Source of the DNA: Rhytidiadelphus loreus
Lineage: Eukaryota > Streptophyta > Bryopsida > Hypnales > Hylocomiaceae
Assembly: GCA_947034895.1 (NCBI GenBank)
Contig: OX344763.1
Coordinates: 47,987,025-48,051,024, forward strand
Direction: 5' to 3'
DNA length: 64,000 nucleotides
Positions 1 to 10,522 of the stretch are shown here, in pieces (positions within the stretch are counted from its first letter, which is position 1; each line of letters opens with the position of its first letter). Below the pieces are notes generated by a model. That model saw nothing but the letters and a program-made list of their open reading frames with translations. It did not search any database and had not been told where the DNA came from. The translations under genes were made by a program, and so were the position numbers.

Positions 1-1230
1 TTAGAAGGAAGAGATTTGAATTAAAACTTCCCCTTTTGATTTATGCAAATCTCAAAGACTTATCCCTATGGGTGTATTATTTATAAATTGTTTTTCAAGA
101 TACAAAATAATGCATGAAGATATTTGCAATACCTTCCCCATTTAATTTTCTTGATTCTCCAAGCTTCTTTGTACTCATGAATTATTTACCACCTTCATCT
201 TTAATTTCAAAAATTAGTGGGGAAGGAATTTAAATGAAAACTTCCCCTTTTGATTTAAATTATGCAAATTTCAACAAATTATCCTACTAAAGGGGTCTAT
301 AATTTATAAAGTGTATTTCAAAATACAAAATAATGCATGAAAATATTTGCAATACCTTCCCCATTTAATTTTCTTGATTCTCCAAGCTTCTTTGTACTCA
401 TGAATTATTTACCACCTTCATCTTTAATTTCAAAAATTAGTGGGGAAGGAATTTAAATGAAGACTTCCCCTTTTGATTTAAATTATGCAAATTTCAACAA
501 ATTATCCTACTAAAGGGGTCTATAATTTATAAAGTGTATTTCAAAATACAAAATAATGCATGAAAATATTTGCAATACCTTCCCCATTTAATTTTCTTGA
601 TTCTCCAAACATCTATGTACTTATGAATTATTTACCACCTTCATCTCTAACTTAAAAAGTTAGTGGGGAAGGAATTTAAATGAAAACTTCCCCTTTTGAT
701 TTAAATTATGCAAATTTCAACAAATTATCCTACTAAAGGGGTCTATAATTTATGAAGTGTATTTCAAAATACAAAATAATGCATGAAAATATTTGCAATA
801 CCTTCCCCATTTAATTTTCTTGATTCTCCAAACATCTATGTACTTATGAATTATTTACCACCTTCATCTCTAACTTAAAAAATTAGTGGGGAAGGAATTT
901 AAATGAAAACTTCCCCTTTTGATTTAATTTATGCAAATTTCAACGAATTATCCTACTAAAGGGGTCTATAATTTATGAAGTGTATTTCAAAATACAAAAT
1001 AATGCATGAAAATATTTGCAATACCTTCTCCATTTAATTTTCTTGATTCTCCAAACATCTTTGTACTTATGAATTATTTACCATATTCACTTCTAAATTA
1101 ATGGGGAAGAGATTTAAATGAAAATTTCCCCTACGGATTTAAACAAATCTCAAATAGTCATTCTATAAGTATATAATTTATCAAATGATTTCTAAAATAC
1201 AAAAAAATAGATGGAGAGATATATATGATC
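1..1230. repeat. AT-rich tandem repeat, 223-bp unit, about 5 copies
   Basis: The landmark TAGTGGGGAAGGAATTT recurs at about 215, 438, 661 and 884, an exact 223-bp step, with a divergent fifth copy near 1099 and a partial one at the left edge. Each unit also holds CCTTCCCCATTTAATTTTC. Copies 2-4 are nearly identical, while those near the two ends of the array are more diverged, as expected for a satellite array edge. No coding potential is seen. The array runs off the left edge of the window. Confidence 0.95.
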
Positions 1231-1660
1231 TTTCTTATTTGATTTATTTCATATCATATAATCCCAACCGAATAAATGAAAATGAACCATTGATATATAT
1301 TTAACAAAATTGCATACTTGCAAAACTTGAGTGTTCAATAGAAGATGACATCTTGCCATAAAATTTATATACTAGAGCTAATTAATAGATCAAACAAGAT
1401 ATTATCAAATACAAGTAGTACTATAGAGAATCCAAAGCAACTATATTTTTAGAAAGAACTTTCATTTCTAATAAATGAGATTAGGTGTCAAAGCTATGAA
1501 ATCTGATCTCATCAAGGTCCATTTACTTAGCTCACCTAACAACATACATCCACTAATGTATCTAGTAAACTAAAACAAAAGTAATTGATTATAATGAAGT
1601 TGTCAATTTCTACTTTCATCACCCAAAAATTGCAATCCAATGAGTATTTCAAGTAACTTT
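1231..1660. other. AT-rich spacer, no gene seen
   Basis: Single-copy-looking AT-rich sequence between the two satellite arrays. I see no ORF, RNA gene or terminal repeat in it. Confidence 0.6.
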
Positions 1661-3765
1661 GTGTCTTGGGCGCCTCTCATGGAGGAGAACGCGGGTCAGG
1701 GCAAGTGCTTAAGGGCGACCTCGGGTAAGGGGCGAGTGCGGGTGGAGGTGGAAAGAATGGCCCTCCTTTTGTCCAAAAATTGGCAAATTTGGGCCATTTG
1801 GGGGTTTCTAGGGGCGACTTCGGGTCTTGGGCGACCTCTCATGGAGGAGAACGCGGGTCAGGGCAAGTGCTTAAGGGCGACCTCGGGTAAGGGGCGAGTG
1901 CGGGTGGAGGTGGAAAGAATGGCCTTCCTTTTGTCCAAAAATTGGCAAATTTGGGCCATTTGGGGGTTTCTAGGGGCGACTTCGGGTCTTGGGCGACCTC
2001 TCATGGAGGAGAACGCGGGTCAGGGCGAGTGCTTAAGGGCGACCTCGGGTAAGGGGCGACCGCGGGTGGAGGTGGAAAGAATGGCCCTCCTTTTGTCCAA
2101 AAATTGGCAAATTTGGGCCATTTGGGGGTTTCTAGGGGCGACTTCGGGTCTTGGGCGACCTCTCATGGAAGAGAACGCGGGTCAGGGCGAGTGTTTAAGG
2201 GCGACCTCGGGTAAGGGGCGAGTGCGGGTGGAGGTGGAAAGAATGGCCCTCCTTTTGTCCAAAAATTGGCAAATTTGAGCCATTTGGGGGTTTCTAGGGG
2301 CGACTTCGGGTCTTGGGCGCCTCTCATGGAGGAGAACGCGGGTCAGGGCGAGTGCTTAAGGGCGACCTCGGGTAAGGGGCGAGTGCGGGTAGAGGTGGAA
2401 AGAATGGCCTTCCTTTTGTCCAAAAATTGGCAAATTTGGGCCATTTGGGGGTTTCTAGGGGCGACTTCGGGTCTTGGGCGACCTCTCATGGAAGAGAACG
2501 CGGGTCAGGGCGAATGTTTAAGGGCGACCTCGGGTAAGGGGCGAGTGCGGGTGGAGGTGGAAAGAATGGCCCTCCTTTTGTCCAAAAATTGACAAATTTG
2601 GGCCATTTGGGGGTTTCTAGGGGCGACTTTGGGTCTTGGGCGCCTCTCATGGAGGAGAACGCGGGTCAGGGCGAGTGTTTAAGGGCGACCTCGGGTAAGG
2701 GGCGACCGCGGGTGGAGGTGGAAAGAATGGCCCTCCTTTTGTCCAAAAATTGGCAAATTTGGGCCATTTGGGGGTTTCTAGGGGCGACTTCGGGTCTTGG
2801 GTGACCTCTCATGGAGGAGAACGCGGGTCAGGGCGAGTGCTTAAGGGCGACCTCGGGTAAGGGGCGAGTGCGGGTGGAGGTGGAAAGAATGGCCTTCCTT
2901 TTGTCCAAAAATTGGCAAATTTGGGCCATTTGGGGGTTTCTAGGGGCGACTTCGGGTCTTGGGCGACCTCTCATGGAGGAGAACGCGGGTCAGGGCGAGT
3001 GCTTAAGGGCGACCTCGGGTAAGGGGCGACCGCGGGTGGAGGTGGAAAGAATGGCCCTCCTTTTGTCCAAAAATTGGCAAATTTGGGCCATTTGGGGGTT
3101 TCTAGGGGCGACTTCGGGTCTTGGGCGACCTCTCATGGAAGAGAACGCGGGTCAGGGCGAGTGTTTAAGGGCGACCTCGGGTAAGGGGCGAGTGCGGGTG
3201 GAGGTGGAAAGAATGGCCCTCCTTTTGTCCAAAAATTGGCAAATTTGAGCCATTTGGGGGTTTCTAGGGGCGACTTCGGGTCTTGGGCGCCTCTCATGGA
3301 GGAGAACGCGGGTCAGGGCGAGTGCTTAAGGGCGACCTCGGGTAAGGGGCGAGTGCGGGTAGAGGTGGAAAGAATGGCCTTCCTTTTGTCCAAAAATTGG
3401 CAAATTTGGGCCATTTGGGGGTTTCTAGGGGCGACTTCGGGTCTTGGGCGACCTCTCATGGAAGAGAACGCGGGTCAGGGCGAATGTTTAAGGGCGACCT
3501 CGGGTAAGGGGCGAGTGCGGGTGGAGGTGGAAAGAATGGCCCTCCTTTTGTCCAAAAATTGACAAATTTGGGCCATTTGGGGGTTTCTAGGGGCGACTTC
3601 GGGTCTTGGGCGATCTCTCATGGAGGAGAATGCGGGTCAGGGCGAGTGCTTAAGGGCGACCTCGGGTAAGGGGCGACCGCGGGTGGAGGTGGAAAGAATG
3701 CCCCTCCTTTTGTCAAAAAATTGACAAATTTGGGCCGTTTGGGGGTTTCTAGGGGCAACTAAAAT
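1661..3765. repeat. GC-rich 162-bp satellite, 13 units, six-unit higher-order repeat
   Basis: The motif CTCATGGAGGAGAACGCGGG (or GAAGAG variant) recurs at about 1676, 1838, 2000, 2162, 2323, 2484, 2646, 2808, 2969, 3132, 3293, 3455 and 3616, i.e. every 161-162 bp. Variants (GGGCGAGTGCGGG versus GGGCGACCGCGGG; GGCCCTCC versus GGCCTTCC; AATTGGCAA versus AATTGACAA) follow the same order in units 2-7 and 8-13, so there is a higher-order repeat of about 970 bp; for example 2266-2592 matches 3236-3562. Because 162 is 54 codons, several units stay open in one frame, giving repetitive ORFs that I regard as a by-product, not genes. It is sharply GC-richer than its surroundings. Confidence 0.95.
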
Positions 3766-5336
3766 TGACATCACTAAGCATATGGTGACATAATGACATG
3801 TGCTTCTAATTCAAAGTTGGTCACCAACAAGTGAGGACAGAGATTATATGCTTTTTAATGAGAGATCCTTAGTAGAAACAAATATTTGACGATGTGGTCA
3901 TTAATAAAATGACTCTTTTGATTTTAGTTACCTATAGTAAGGCCGCAGGTTCTACTATAGAGACACTAATCCCCGCAACTACTCAAATATGACAATGGAA
4001 TATTTGAAAACACATTAGTAATGAGGTACTTTGTGAGGAAGTTGGGTATAGTCATTGAACCTAATTCAAAGAAGCAACTAATATGTAGATAAGTGGTAAA
4101 GCTACTCATGGTTGATAAAGCCCCTGAAGTTGTTTATCGCATTGATGTTTTGTAATAGGGTATGTTGTTATTATGTTAGTACAAATAAAAACATAGGTCA
4201 CATTTCATGCTTCTAAATTTTGAAAAGGAAAGTAAATATATTAACCACTTTTTATATGATGTGCCATTTAGAAAAAATATTAAATATTCAAAACGCGAGG
4301 TGCCAAGGTCTATGTATTGAATCTTGAATTTGAATTCTTTTGTGCAAATATTTTGTAATTTTTCCAAACAATGTACTTTAATTTATTTGCTTCTAAACTA
4401 ATGTGTGTAAAAGTGTACAAAAATAAAGTTGAGTTTTAACCCGTAAAGGACCAACTTGAGTCCTTTTGAAGGACTTTAAAGAGTTCAAGTAGGTGCATAT
4501 AGTCTCAATTTTCATTTTCATTTTTTGAACTTTTTTGGAGGATAGAAGAGTACATCATCTTTGTAAGAATATAAATTTTTCTTCAATTGGTGTCCAAAAG
4601 CAAAATTTATGCCACCCTAAGCTGAAAATAGAGGTCAGCAAGCAACAAAAAAATTACAATAAGTCAATTAATATTAAATTTTTTTCCCTCAAATATTATA
4701 TTTTTGTCTACATGTGAAGCTTTGATTCATTCCATTTGGACTAGCAATGAAAAAATTATGGACAATCTTGTCTTTTAGACAATCTAAACAATTTTTTGAA
4801 AAAACATCTTATATGATATATTTTTTAATGCAATTTATACAACTTTTTTGAAAATTGTTTAATATAGTTAAGTTTGTCTACTAGAACAATCTCACCATTG
4901 TGCTTATTGTGTTTCAATTCCAACTTAGAGCTATTAACAATTTAGTTTTTCATTCAATCATAGACCAACTTCTATTCAACAATTTCTTAAAGAATGAAAA
5001 TCAAGTGTGTTTCTATTGAAATTTTTTGCTTAAACTTTCAATTCAATTTTTGAACATAATTTTTTAAAATTTAGAGTTTATAGTGCAATTTTTTTCCACA
5101 AATGGTGGTCAAAGTCATCTGAAATTGCAAGCCAAAGTTCAATTTTTTTTCCAACTTTGAATGCTAATATCTTCCAATCTATATGGCCAAACTTTATGAA
5201 ATTTTTACCACATGATCTTAGACAACTTAAGTACAAGATCTTACGGTTAGATTCTCCAAAAAATATTTTTTCTATTTTCTTGGATGACTGCAGCAGAAGT
5301 GGCAGTTTTGAATTGCACTACAAATCACTCCTACAA
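3766..5336. other. AT-rich intergenic sequence without recognisable genes
   Basis: Only short chance ORFs are present. A stretch near 4716-4765 (GATTCATTCCATTTGGACTA and following bases) is similar to 46166-46222 (GATTCATTCCGTTTGGATTA and following), so part of this belongs to a dispersed AT-rich repeat family. Nothing else is identifiable. Confidence 0.6.
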
Positions 5337-5420
5337 GAGGTCGCCCCTACCTCCACTCGCCCCTACCTCCAGTCGCCCCTACATGCAGTCGCCTAGTACC
5401 CGTATGCGCCCCTTGAGTTT
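5337..5420 (-). repeat. Short GC-rich repeat related to the 162-bp satellite, inverted
   Basis: The plus strand reads as a run of TCGCCCCTACCTCCA-like blocks (four short copies). The reverse complement, GGAGGTAGGGGCGAGTGG, resembles the satellite segment GGTAAGGGGCGAGTGCGGG at 1661-3765. This is either a degenerate detached piece of that satellite or an independent G-rich minisatellite. Confidence 0.45.
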
Positions 5421-6129
5421 GCCATGTAGATGCCACATGGCATCCAGCTGGAGGGGGGTAATTTTATATAAAGTCAAAGGTAAATTTGACTTTTCGTGAC
5501 GTCGCGCAAGCTCTACTAGACGTCGCGCGACGTCTGTCTGTCGCGGTGTCGCGCTGGCGTAGCGAACAACCCTGGTGTGGAGTGTATGATCAAGATTCCA
5601 GTTATACAAATTGAAGTCATCAACTACAGTTTGGCTTCATATAATTGAGAAACCATAACCACGTATGAGCATATGTGGCATGTTTTGGTTTGTATTTGAC
5701 ATCCTCATTTTATGTGTAGTGGATGGAATTTATATATTGTAGTAGGTGGCTTAGGTTTGGATGTTGTTGGTTTGGATTTATAGTTTGGTATTGCTTGTAT
5801 GTTTTGGAAAGTTCATCTTGTTTTTTAAAAACAAGAAAATTCATTTTCAATATTAATATATTTTATTTATGTACTCTTGTATTTTGATTTATTTATTTTC
5901 TACTCTATTATTTTACTTGGATATCGCAAGCACATATGTTATAAAATCTCTTGAAATTTCATTTGAAAGTGTGAAGTGATGATAAAAAGGGGTAGTGGGT
6001 ATAACCACTTTGTTTTGGATAAACATATACTTCATTTGTCACATTTCAGATAGGGGGCTAGTTGGTTGTTACAACTTTCTTGCTTGCATAAGTCACTAGC
6101 AACACCAAGTCATGTTTGTTTCTCAGTCG

Positions 6130-6235
6130 CTCATACGAATTCAACGGGAATCGAACCCGGACCGTCTGAATGAAATATACAACCCCTTACAACCAACCGT
6201 AGAGCTCATGACATGGTGTTCTGAAGATGTTGTGA
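6130..6235 (-). other. tRNA-like block (possible SINE head)
   Basis: On the minus strand 6147-6157 reads GGTTCGATTCC, an exact pol III B-box, embedded in CCGGGTTCGATTCCCG as in a tRNA T-arm. Upstream on the minus strand is GAGCTCTACGGTTGG, which could be a degenerate A-box. I could not fold a complete tRNA, so a tRNA-derived SINE head or a decayed tRNA is more likely than a working tRNA gene. I found no second copy in the window. Confidence 0.3.
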
Positions 6236-6900
6236 TTGGTATATATATTCTTGAAAACATTAAACCTCAAATTCAAACTGAATTTGTTGAAGGACTTTGT
6301 ATGTCACTATACTCTCATTTGAATGGAAATTGCAATTCAAAATGGACAATATTATTTTGAAAGGGTCTAAAACTCTCAAAATTTTGAATATAGTGTTTGG
6401 ATGACAGTGTGGTGGATAGTCCACCAAATGGAGCTCTCCATCTAACCAAATCATGCTCCCCTTCTCCTCTTCAATCTAGGGACCTTATTGTGTTGCGTAT
6501 GTCACCATCTCCCTTAGATAGAGTGCCTCAAAGGAAGCTATACAAGGACGTACAAATTATAGAATTTTTGCCCATCATCAAGTCAATGCTACCAAAAGAA
6601 GTACATGAAGAATTTGTTGGTGAATGTTTTCATCCACCTACACTTCCTCAAGAACGTCTTAGGACTCTAGGTGTCCAAAAGACGAAGACGCATGATAGAG
6701 CAACTATGGGTCCACTATCTCCTTCGTATTTCGATGTGTGGGATTAGATGTTTATACAACTATAGAGGCTGTAGACATTGTAGGAATATAAGAATAGTGA
6801 CAATGGTTATAGTCGAGGGCTTGAGATTTGAAAAGCATTAGAGATGCTCAAAAATAAATCACACATCTAATATCTGTTTATATTACACATGCAAAGTTTA

Positions 6901-7040
6901 TACATACATAAAAGCATTGTGCAGTTATAATATAGAATTCAATGCTGGAATGAATCACACTCCCATTAGTTACATACATAAAAGCATTGTGCAGTTATAA
7001 TATAGAATTCAATGCTGGAATGAATCACACTCCCATTAGT
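6901..7040. repeat. Perfect 70-bp tandem duplication
   Basis: 6901-6970 and 6971-7040 are identical as far as I can read (both begin TACATACATAAAAGCATTGT). The identity suggests a recent duplication. No coding content. Confidence 0.95.
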
Positions 7041-7266
7041 TACATACATTTTTAATATGCCTTTTGTGATGCAAAATTAAAAATACATCCGAGAATTGTA
7101 AAAAACAATCGAAGTTGGCTAAAATGACAACATATTTTGAGGATGAGATATTAAGGGACTTCTAGTCTCCTACTTTTGGATGCTAGGCTATTATGTAGTA
7201 TAGACTCAGATTTAGGTTGTGAGCACTATAAACCGTGAATTATTACTAATAAAGTAGTCAAAGTAT

Positions 7267-9098
7267 TGTGGAAGTATGCAACATCCGAAAAAATAAAAAA
7301 GGTAATAGCAATAAAGGAGCATAAAAAATTTGAATTTTTTTGCATAGAATAGGGAATTAGGAGTCAAAAATAAGAATTAGAGAATAGCACTTTCGTAGGA
7401 AAACTAAAACTACAATCAGGGTTACAAAGTAATTTGGAACTAGTAGCCGGAAACCAGAAAGTTCCGGACTAGTAGAACCTACAGCCTAGTTCCACTGTTG
7501 AAATCAACAAAACAGTGACCAAATCAACGCGACCAAATCAACAGAATTTTGTCAAAATTCCTGCATTTTTCTACTAGTGTTTTGGCTAGGGAACTTACAG
7601 GAACAGGGTCGGATCGGCAAACTTGGTGACCCTGATAGTACTTAAACCCTACCGCCACCCTCATTCTCCCTCTTTCCTTCACGTTTTTCTACGAGGCGCT
7701 TATTGAGTGAAAGTGTGATGAGTTAGGACCATGTTAGGGAGAGAAAGTGAGGTCGGTGCTGATTGCATCGGAAACTAAAATAGTATGTTGGTAGTCATGG
7801 CGGCACTTCATGAGCCGCGGAAACTAGGGATAATGACCCAGATGATTAGTCCGGCAATTCCTTCGGATCCAAAGCGCCTCTAGCAGCTGGAGAATGACTT
7901 GATAGATATGGGCTATCTCGGAATATCCGGAACGAGGATATGATTGAAAAACTCATTTACGGAGTTCCTAATTAGTATCAGTTGACTGTTAGAGGCCGCC
8001 CTAAGGCCTGGACTATAGAAATGTGGGCAGGCGTTTACTTTGCTTGGAGTAGAGGAACCGGATGGGCCGAGCGAATGGAAAAGTTTGCAATAGATAGATT
8101 CCAAAACTAGGCTGATCCAAAAGAAGGATACGCCGCGGGCAATTGCCGAAATCCGCAGAATCTGTAGTTGTTCGAATTCCACAGCCCGATTTTGTATCCA
8201 AAAAAGCCCAGCCCAATTATAGTGACTTTGGCAAATACCATATCTGGAGCCTTAGAGGAGAAGGGACAGCGAGCCCCTAGACCTATGAGTTGAGGAGTGA
8301 TTATTCACTCTATAGTGGATAAGTTAGCTGGGAATATTGTGGGCAAGAAGTCTAGCCCGCTTAACCCCTACCTTCTACACCTCTACCATATATAGGAGAT
8401 GATCAGTGATCTAGAAATGATCATGTACTGCCAAGGGTTAAGTTTCCTGAAATACGGACTCTCCCCGGAAAAGGATCCGGAAGCCTCTGAATTTGAAAAA
8501 AAAAAGACGCCGAGGTTAGAACATGGTTTGCCGGACAACCCCTTAACATGACAGAAGTCTACCAATCCGGACGCTCGCAGGAAGAACGAATCTACAGACG
8601 TCGACCCACTTTGGAACACTCAACCAAAACCGGACCTCTTTGAAGTCACAATCACCTAGATGAGGAGTATGAGGGCAATAAATGAGAGGATGGCGACTCT
8701 GATTCGGAGCGTTTGCAAGAAGTTGGGAGTGGCGGACAAATTGGAGGTACTCGACGCCCTTCACAAAGTTTGGATCTGGAGATGGTGCGCCAACTAGAGG
8801 AATGGATCTGGAACATAGAGTAGGAGCGGAACCATTTCCACGAGCATTCAAATTAGGTGGAAGGGGAGATGAATGCCGCTAACAAGAGAGCGACAGAAGC
8901 TATGCATCTGGTTCAGAAGTTGAAGGATCTGATTGATCCGCTAGCGGATGTGATCACCAGTCTACCCTCTAGAACAATCAACTGACACAAGAGGGCCACA
9001 TTACTGGAATGAAGGTGGTCACGATTTTGGTCGACTTTGAATCATGAATTGAGACAACACGAAAGGAGATGCACCAATTATTGGATAATCTCAATCCA
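7267..9098 (+). mobile_element. Unit A, gag-carrying TG...CA unit, subfamily I, 5' part
   Basis: It begins TGTGGAAGTATGCAACATC, the same start as unit E at 23909 and close to unit B at 10099 (TGTAGAAGTATGTGACATC). The five bases before it are AGTAT. A leader of about 530 bp precedes the gag-like ORF. The unit stops abruptly inside that ORF at 9098, where unit C1 starts with TGTCGTAACACAGGG. The continuation is not in the window, as expected if the rest of C1 and all it contains lies in between. It is the oldest layer of the nest. Confidence 0.85.
7797..9098 (+). pseudogene. Gag-like ORF of unit A, decayed and truncated
   Basis: The ATG at 7797 aligns with the starts in units B and E (EPRKLGI near the N-terminus). 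Homology continues through an RGRPKAWTIEMWAGVYFAW stretch, a segment matching PKEGYAA-DC in the sisters, a LEEKGQRAP segment, and a helical C-terminal part. It is broken by many stops, mostly TAG where sisters have CAG or TGG, by a deletion near 7910 that removes a block matching FLKRPWNIRN in B, and by the C1 insertion. No protein can be made. Confidence 0.75.
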
Positions 9099-10098
9099 TG
9101 TCGTAACACAGGGCAAGCAATTTCCTAGTTACACCCCCAAAAATCACTCTAGAGCATAACAAAATGACCCTAAAGATTGAACCCACGAGATTCTATGAAG
9201 TATCTAACCTTACTAAGACTCTAAGCTAAGTCGATATCCAAATTACCCATTCCGGTCCTAGATCTAAAATTGGAAAACAACCCAATACATGAAAAATTAC
9301 GGACAAACCTACATTCACCTTCCAGTCTATCAACTATTCAGTTCGTAGAACTATCACAATCCAAGATCTTCCCACTTTCGATCCCGGTTATTCCTTCAAA
9401 CCAATCCGATCCGGTCTATTCACCCACACTTTTATTCCTATCCGGTTTAGTTTTACTTTTGTTTCACCATTAGAGGGTTCGCCGCTTGATTTTGAGAGTG
9501 GTAGGTCCGCCGCTCCTTCCATGACTTACAGTGGCTGAAGACCCACTATCTTGTTCTCCAATCTCCTACACTAATCTGGATCCGGTTTGATCCTTCACAG
9601 CAATCTAAATAAGATTCCAAATTCTAAGTCACACAAAGACCCCCCGTATAATCCGCTTATACTACAATGACCTTGACGCCGAGTTCTATCCGTACGAAGT
9701 AAGGTGGTTACAAGTGTACCCATCCATTCCAACAATAACTAAAGTCCTTCCATTCATCAACTAGGGTAGTGAGATCTCACAAGAGGTCGGACAATCAACC
9801 GGATTTCCCACCTAGGAGTTTTATCGCGACTAAGGAATCCCTCCCTATCCACCTAGCCTAACAACGGGTTTTTCACTCGAAATACTAAACTTTAGAAACG
9901 TTGAGGAACTGGAATCCACTCCCAACTCTTACTACCTACTCACATGCACATAGATTCAAAACAAGAATACCAAGGAGAGAAATCACTCCCAAAACACCAT
10001 GTGCGCTCCTAACTCCTCACCATATGACTTTGCCAAACACCGGAAAGACGCACAAAGAAGAGCAAATAGAATACACAAAAGAATTTCAGAAAAAAGAC
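9099..10098 (-). mobile_element. Unit C1, 3' part (subfamily II)
   Basis: The left end, TGTCGTAACACAGGG, is the reverse complement of the 3' end. The same end starts C2 at 14415 and C3 at 19306 (TGTCGCA...GCAAGCAATT-like or TAAGCAATTCCC). This segment is the 3' untranslated part of a minus-strand unit; it resumes at 13813 after B. Its left flank (ATCCA) is gag sequence of unit A. No ORF is expected or seen here. Confidence 0.85.
9460..9527 (-). promoter_or_regulatory. Conserved 3' element of C1
   Basis: Minus strand: GGAGCGGCGGACCTACC, then AATCAAGCGGCGAACCCTCTAATGG and AAACAAAAG. It corresponds to the block found at the same relative place in B, C2, C3, D, F and G. Confidence 0.6.
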
Positions 10099-10522
10099 TG
10101 TAGAAGTATGTGACATCCAAAAAAATAAAAAAATAGGTAATAGAAATAAAGTAGGGTAAAAATTTTCAATTTTTTTGTATAAGATAGGGAATAGGAAGTC
10201 AAAAATAAGAATTAGAGAATAGCGCTTCCTTAGAAGAACTAAAACTGTAATTAGGATTATAGTGCAATCCGAAACCACTAGCCGGAAACCGGAAAGTTTC
10301 GGCCAACTAGGTCCTAGATCCTAGTTCTGGCTAGGGAACTTACGGGAATGGCGACCCTGGCAGTACTTAAACCCTATTGCCACCTTCATTCTCCCTCTTT
10401 CTTCCGCGGATTTGTCGCAAGGTGCTTAGTGAGTGAAAGTGTGGTGAGTTAGGGCCGCGATAGGGAGAGAAAGGGAGGCCGGTGCCGATTACACCGAAAG
10501 TTAGGATGGAATGTTGATAGTC

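Larger units (their letters stand above)
5421..7266. other. AT-rich sequence with fragments only
   Basis: Apart from a tRNA-like block and a 70-bp duplication listed separately, I see only weak ORFs, the longest at 6397-6747 (116 codons, proline- and serine-rich at the start). It has no recognisable motif and no neighbouring in-frame exon. AACAACCCTG at 5565-5574 looks like a hAT-type right end but I found no matching left end. Confidence 0.5.

Noticed and set aside
1640..3562. Repetitive ORFs of 71-212 codons across the 162-bp satellite
   Set aside because: They arise because the unit length is a multiple of three; starts are internal, copies end at single-base variants, and there is no promoter or homologue to support a gene.
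5440..5574. Possible hAT element ending AACAACCCTG at 5574
   Set aside because: No CAGGGTTG start and no matching 8-bp duplication were found upstream.
8013..8851. Minus-strand ORFs opposite the gag frame of A (and likewise opposite B, D, E, G)
   Set aside because: They are antisense shadows of the gag-like frames; they are not conserved between sister copies as proteins.
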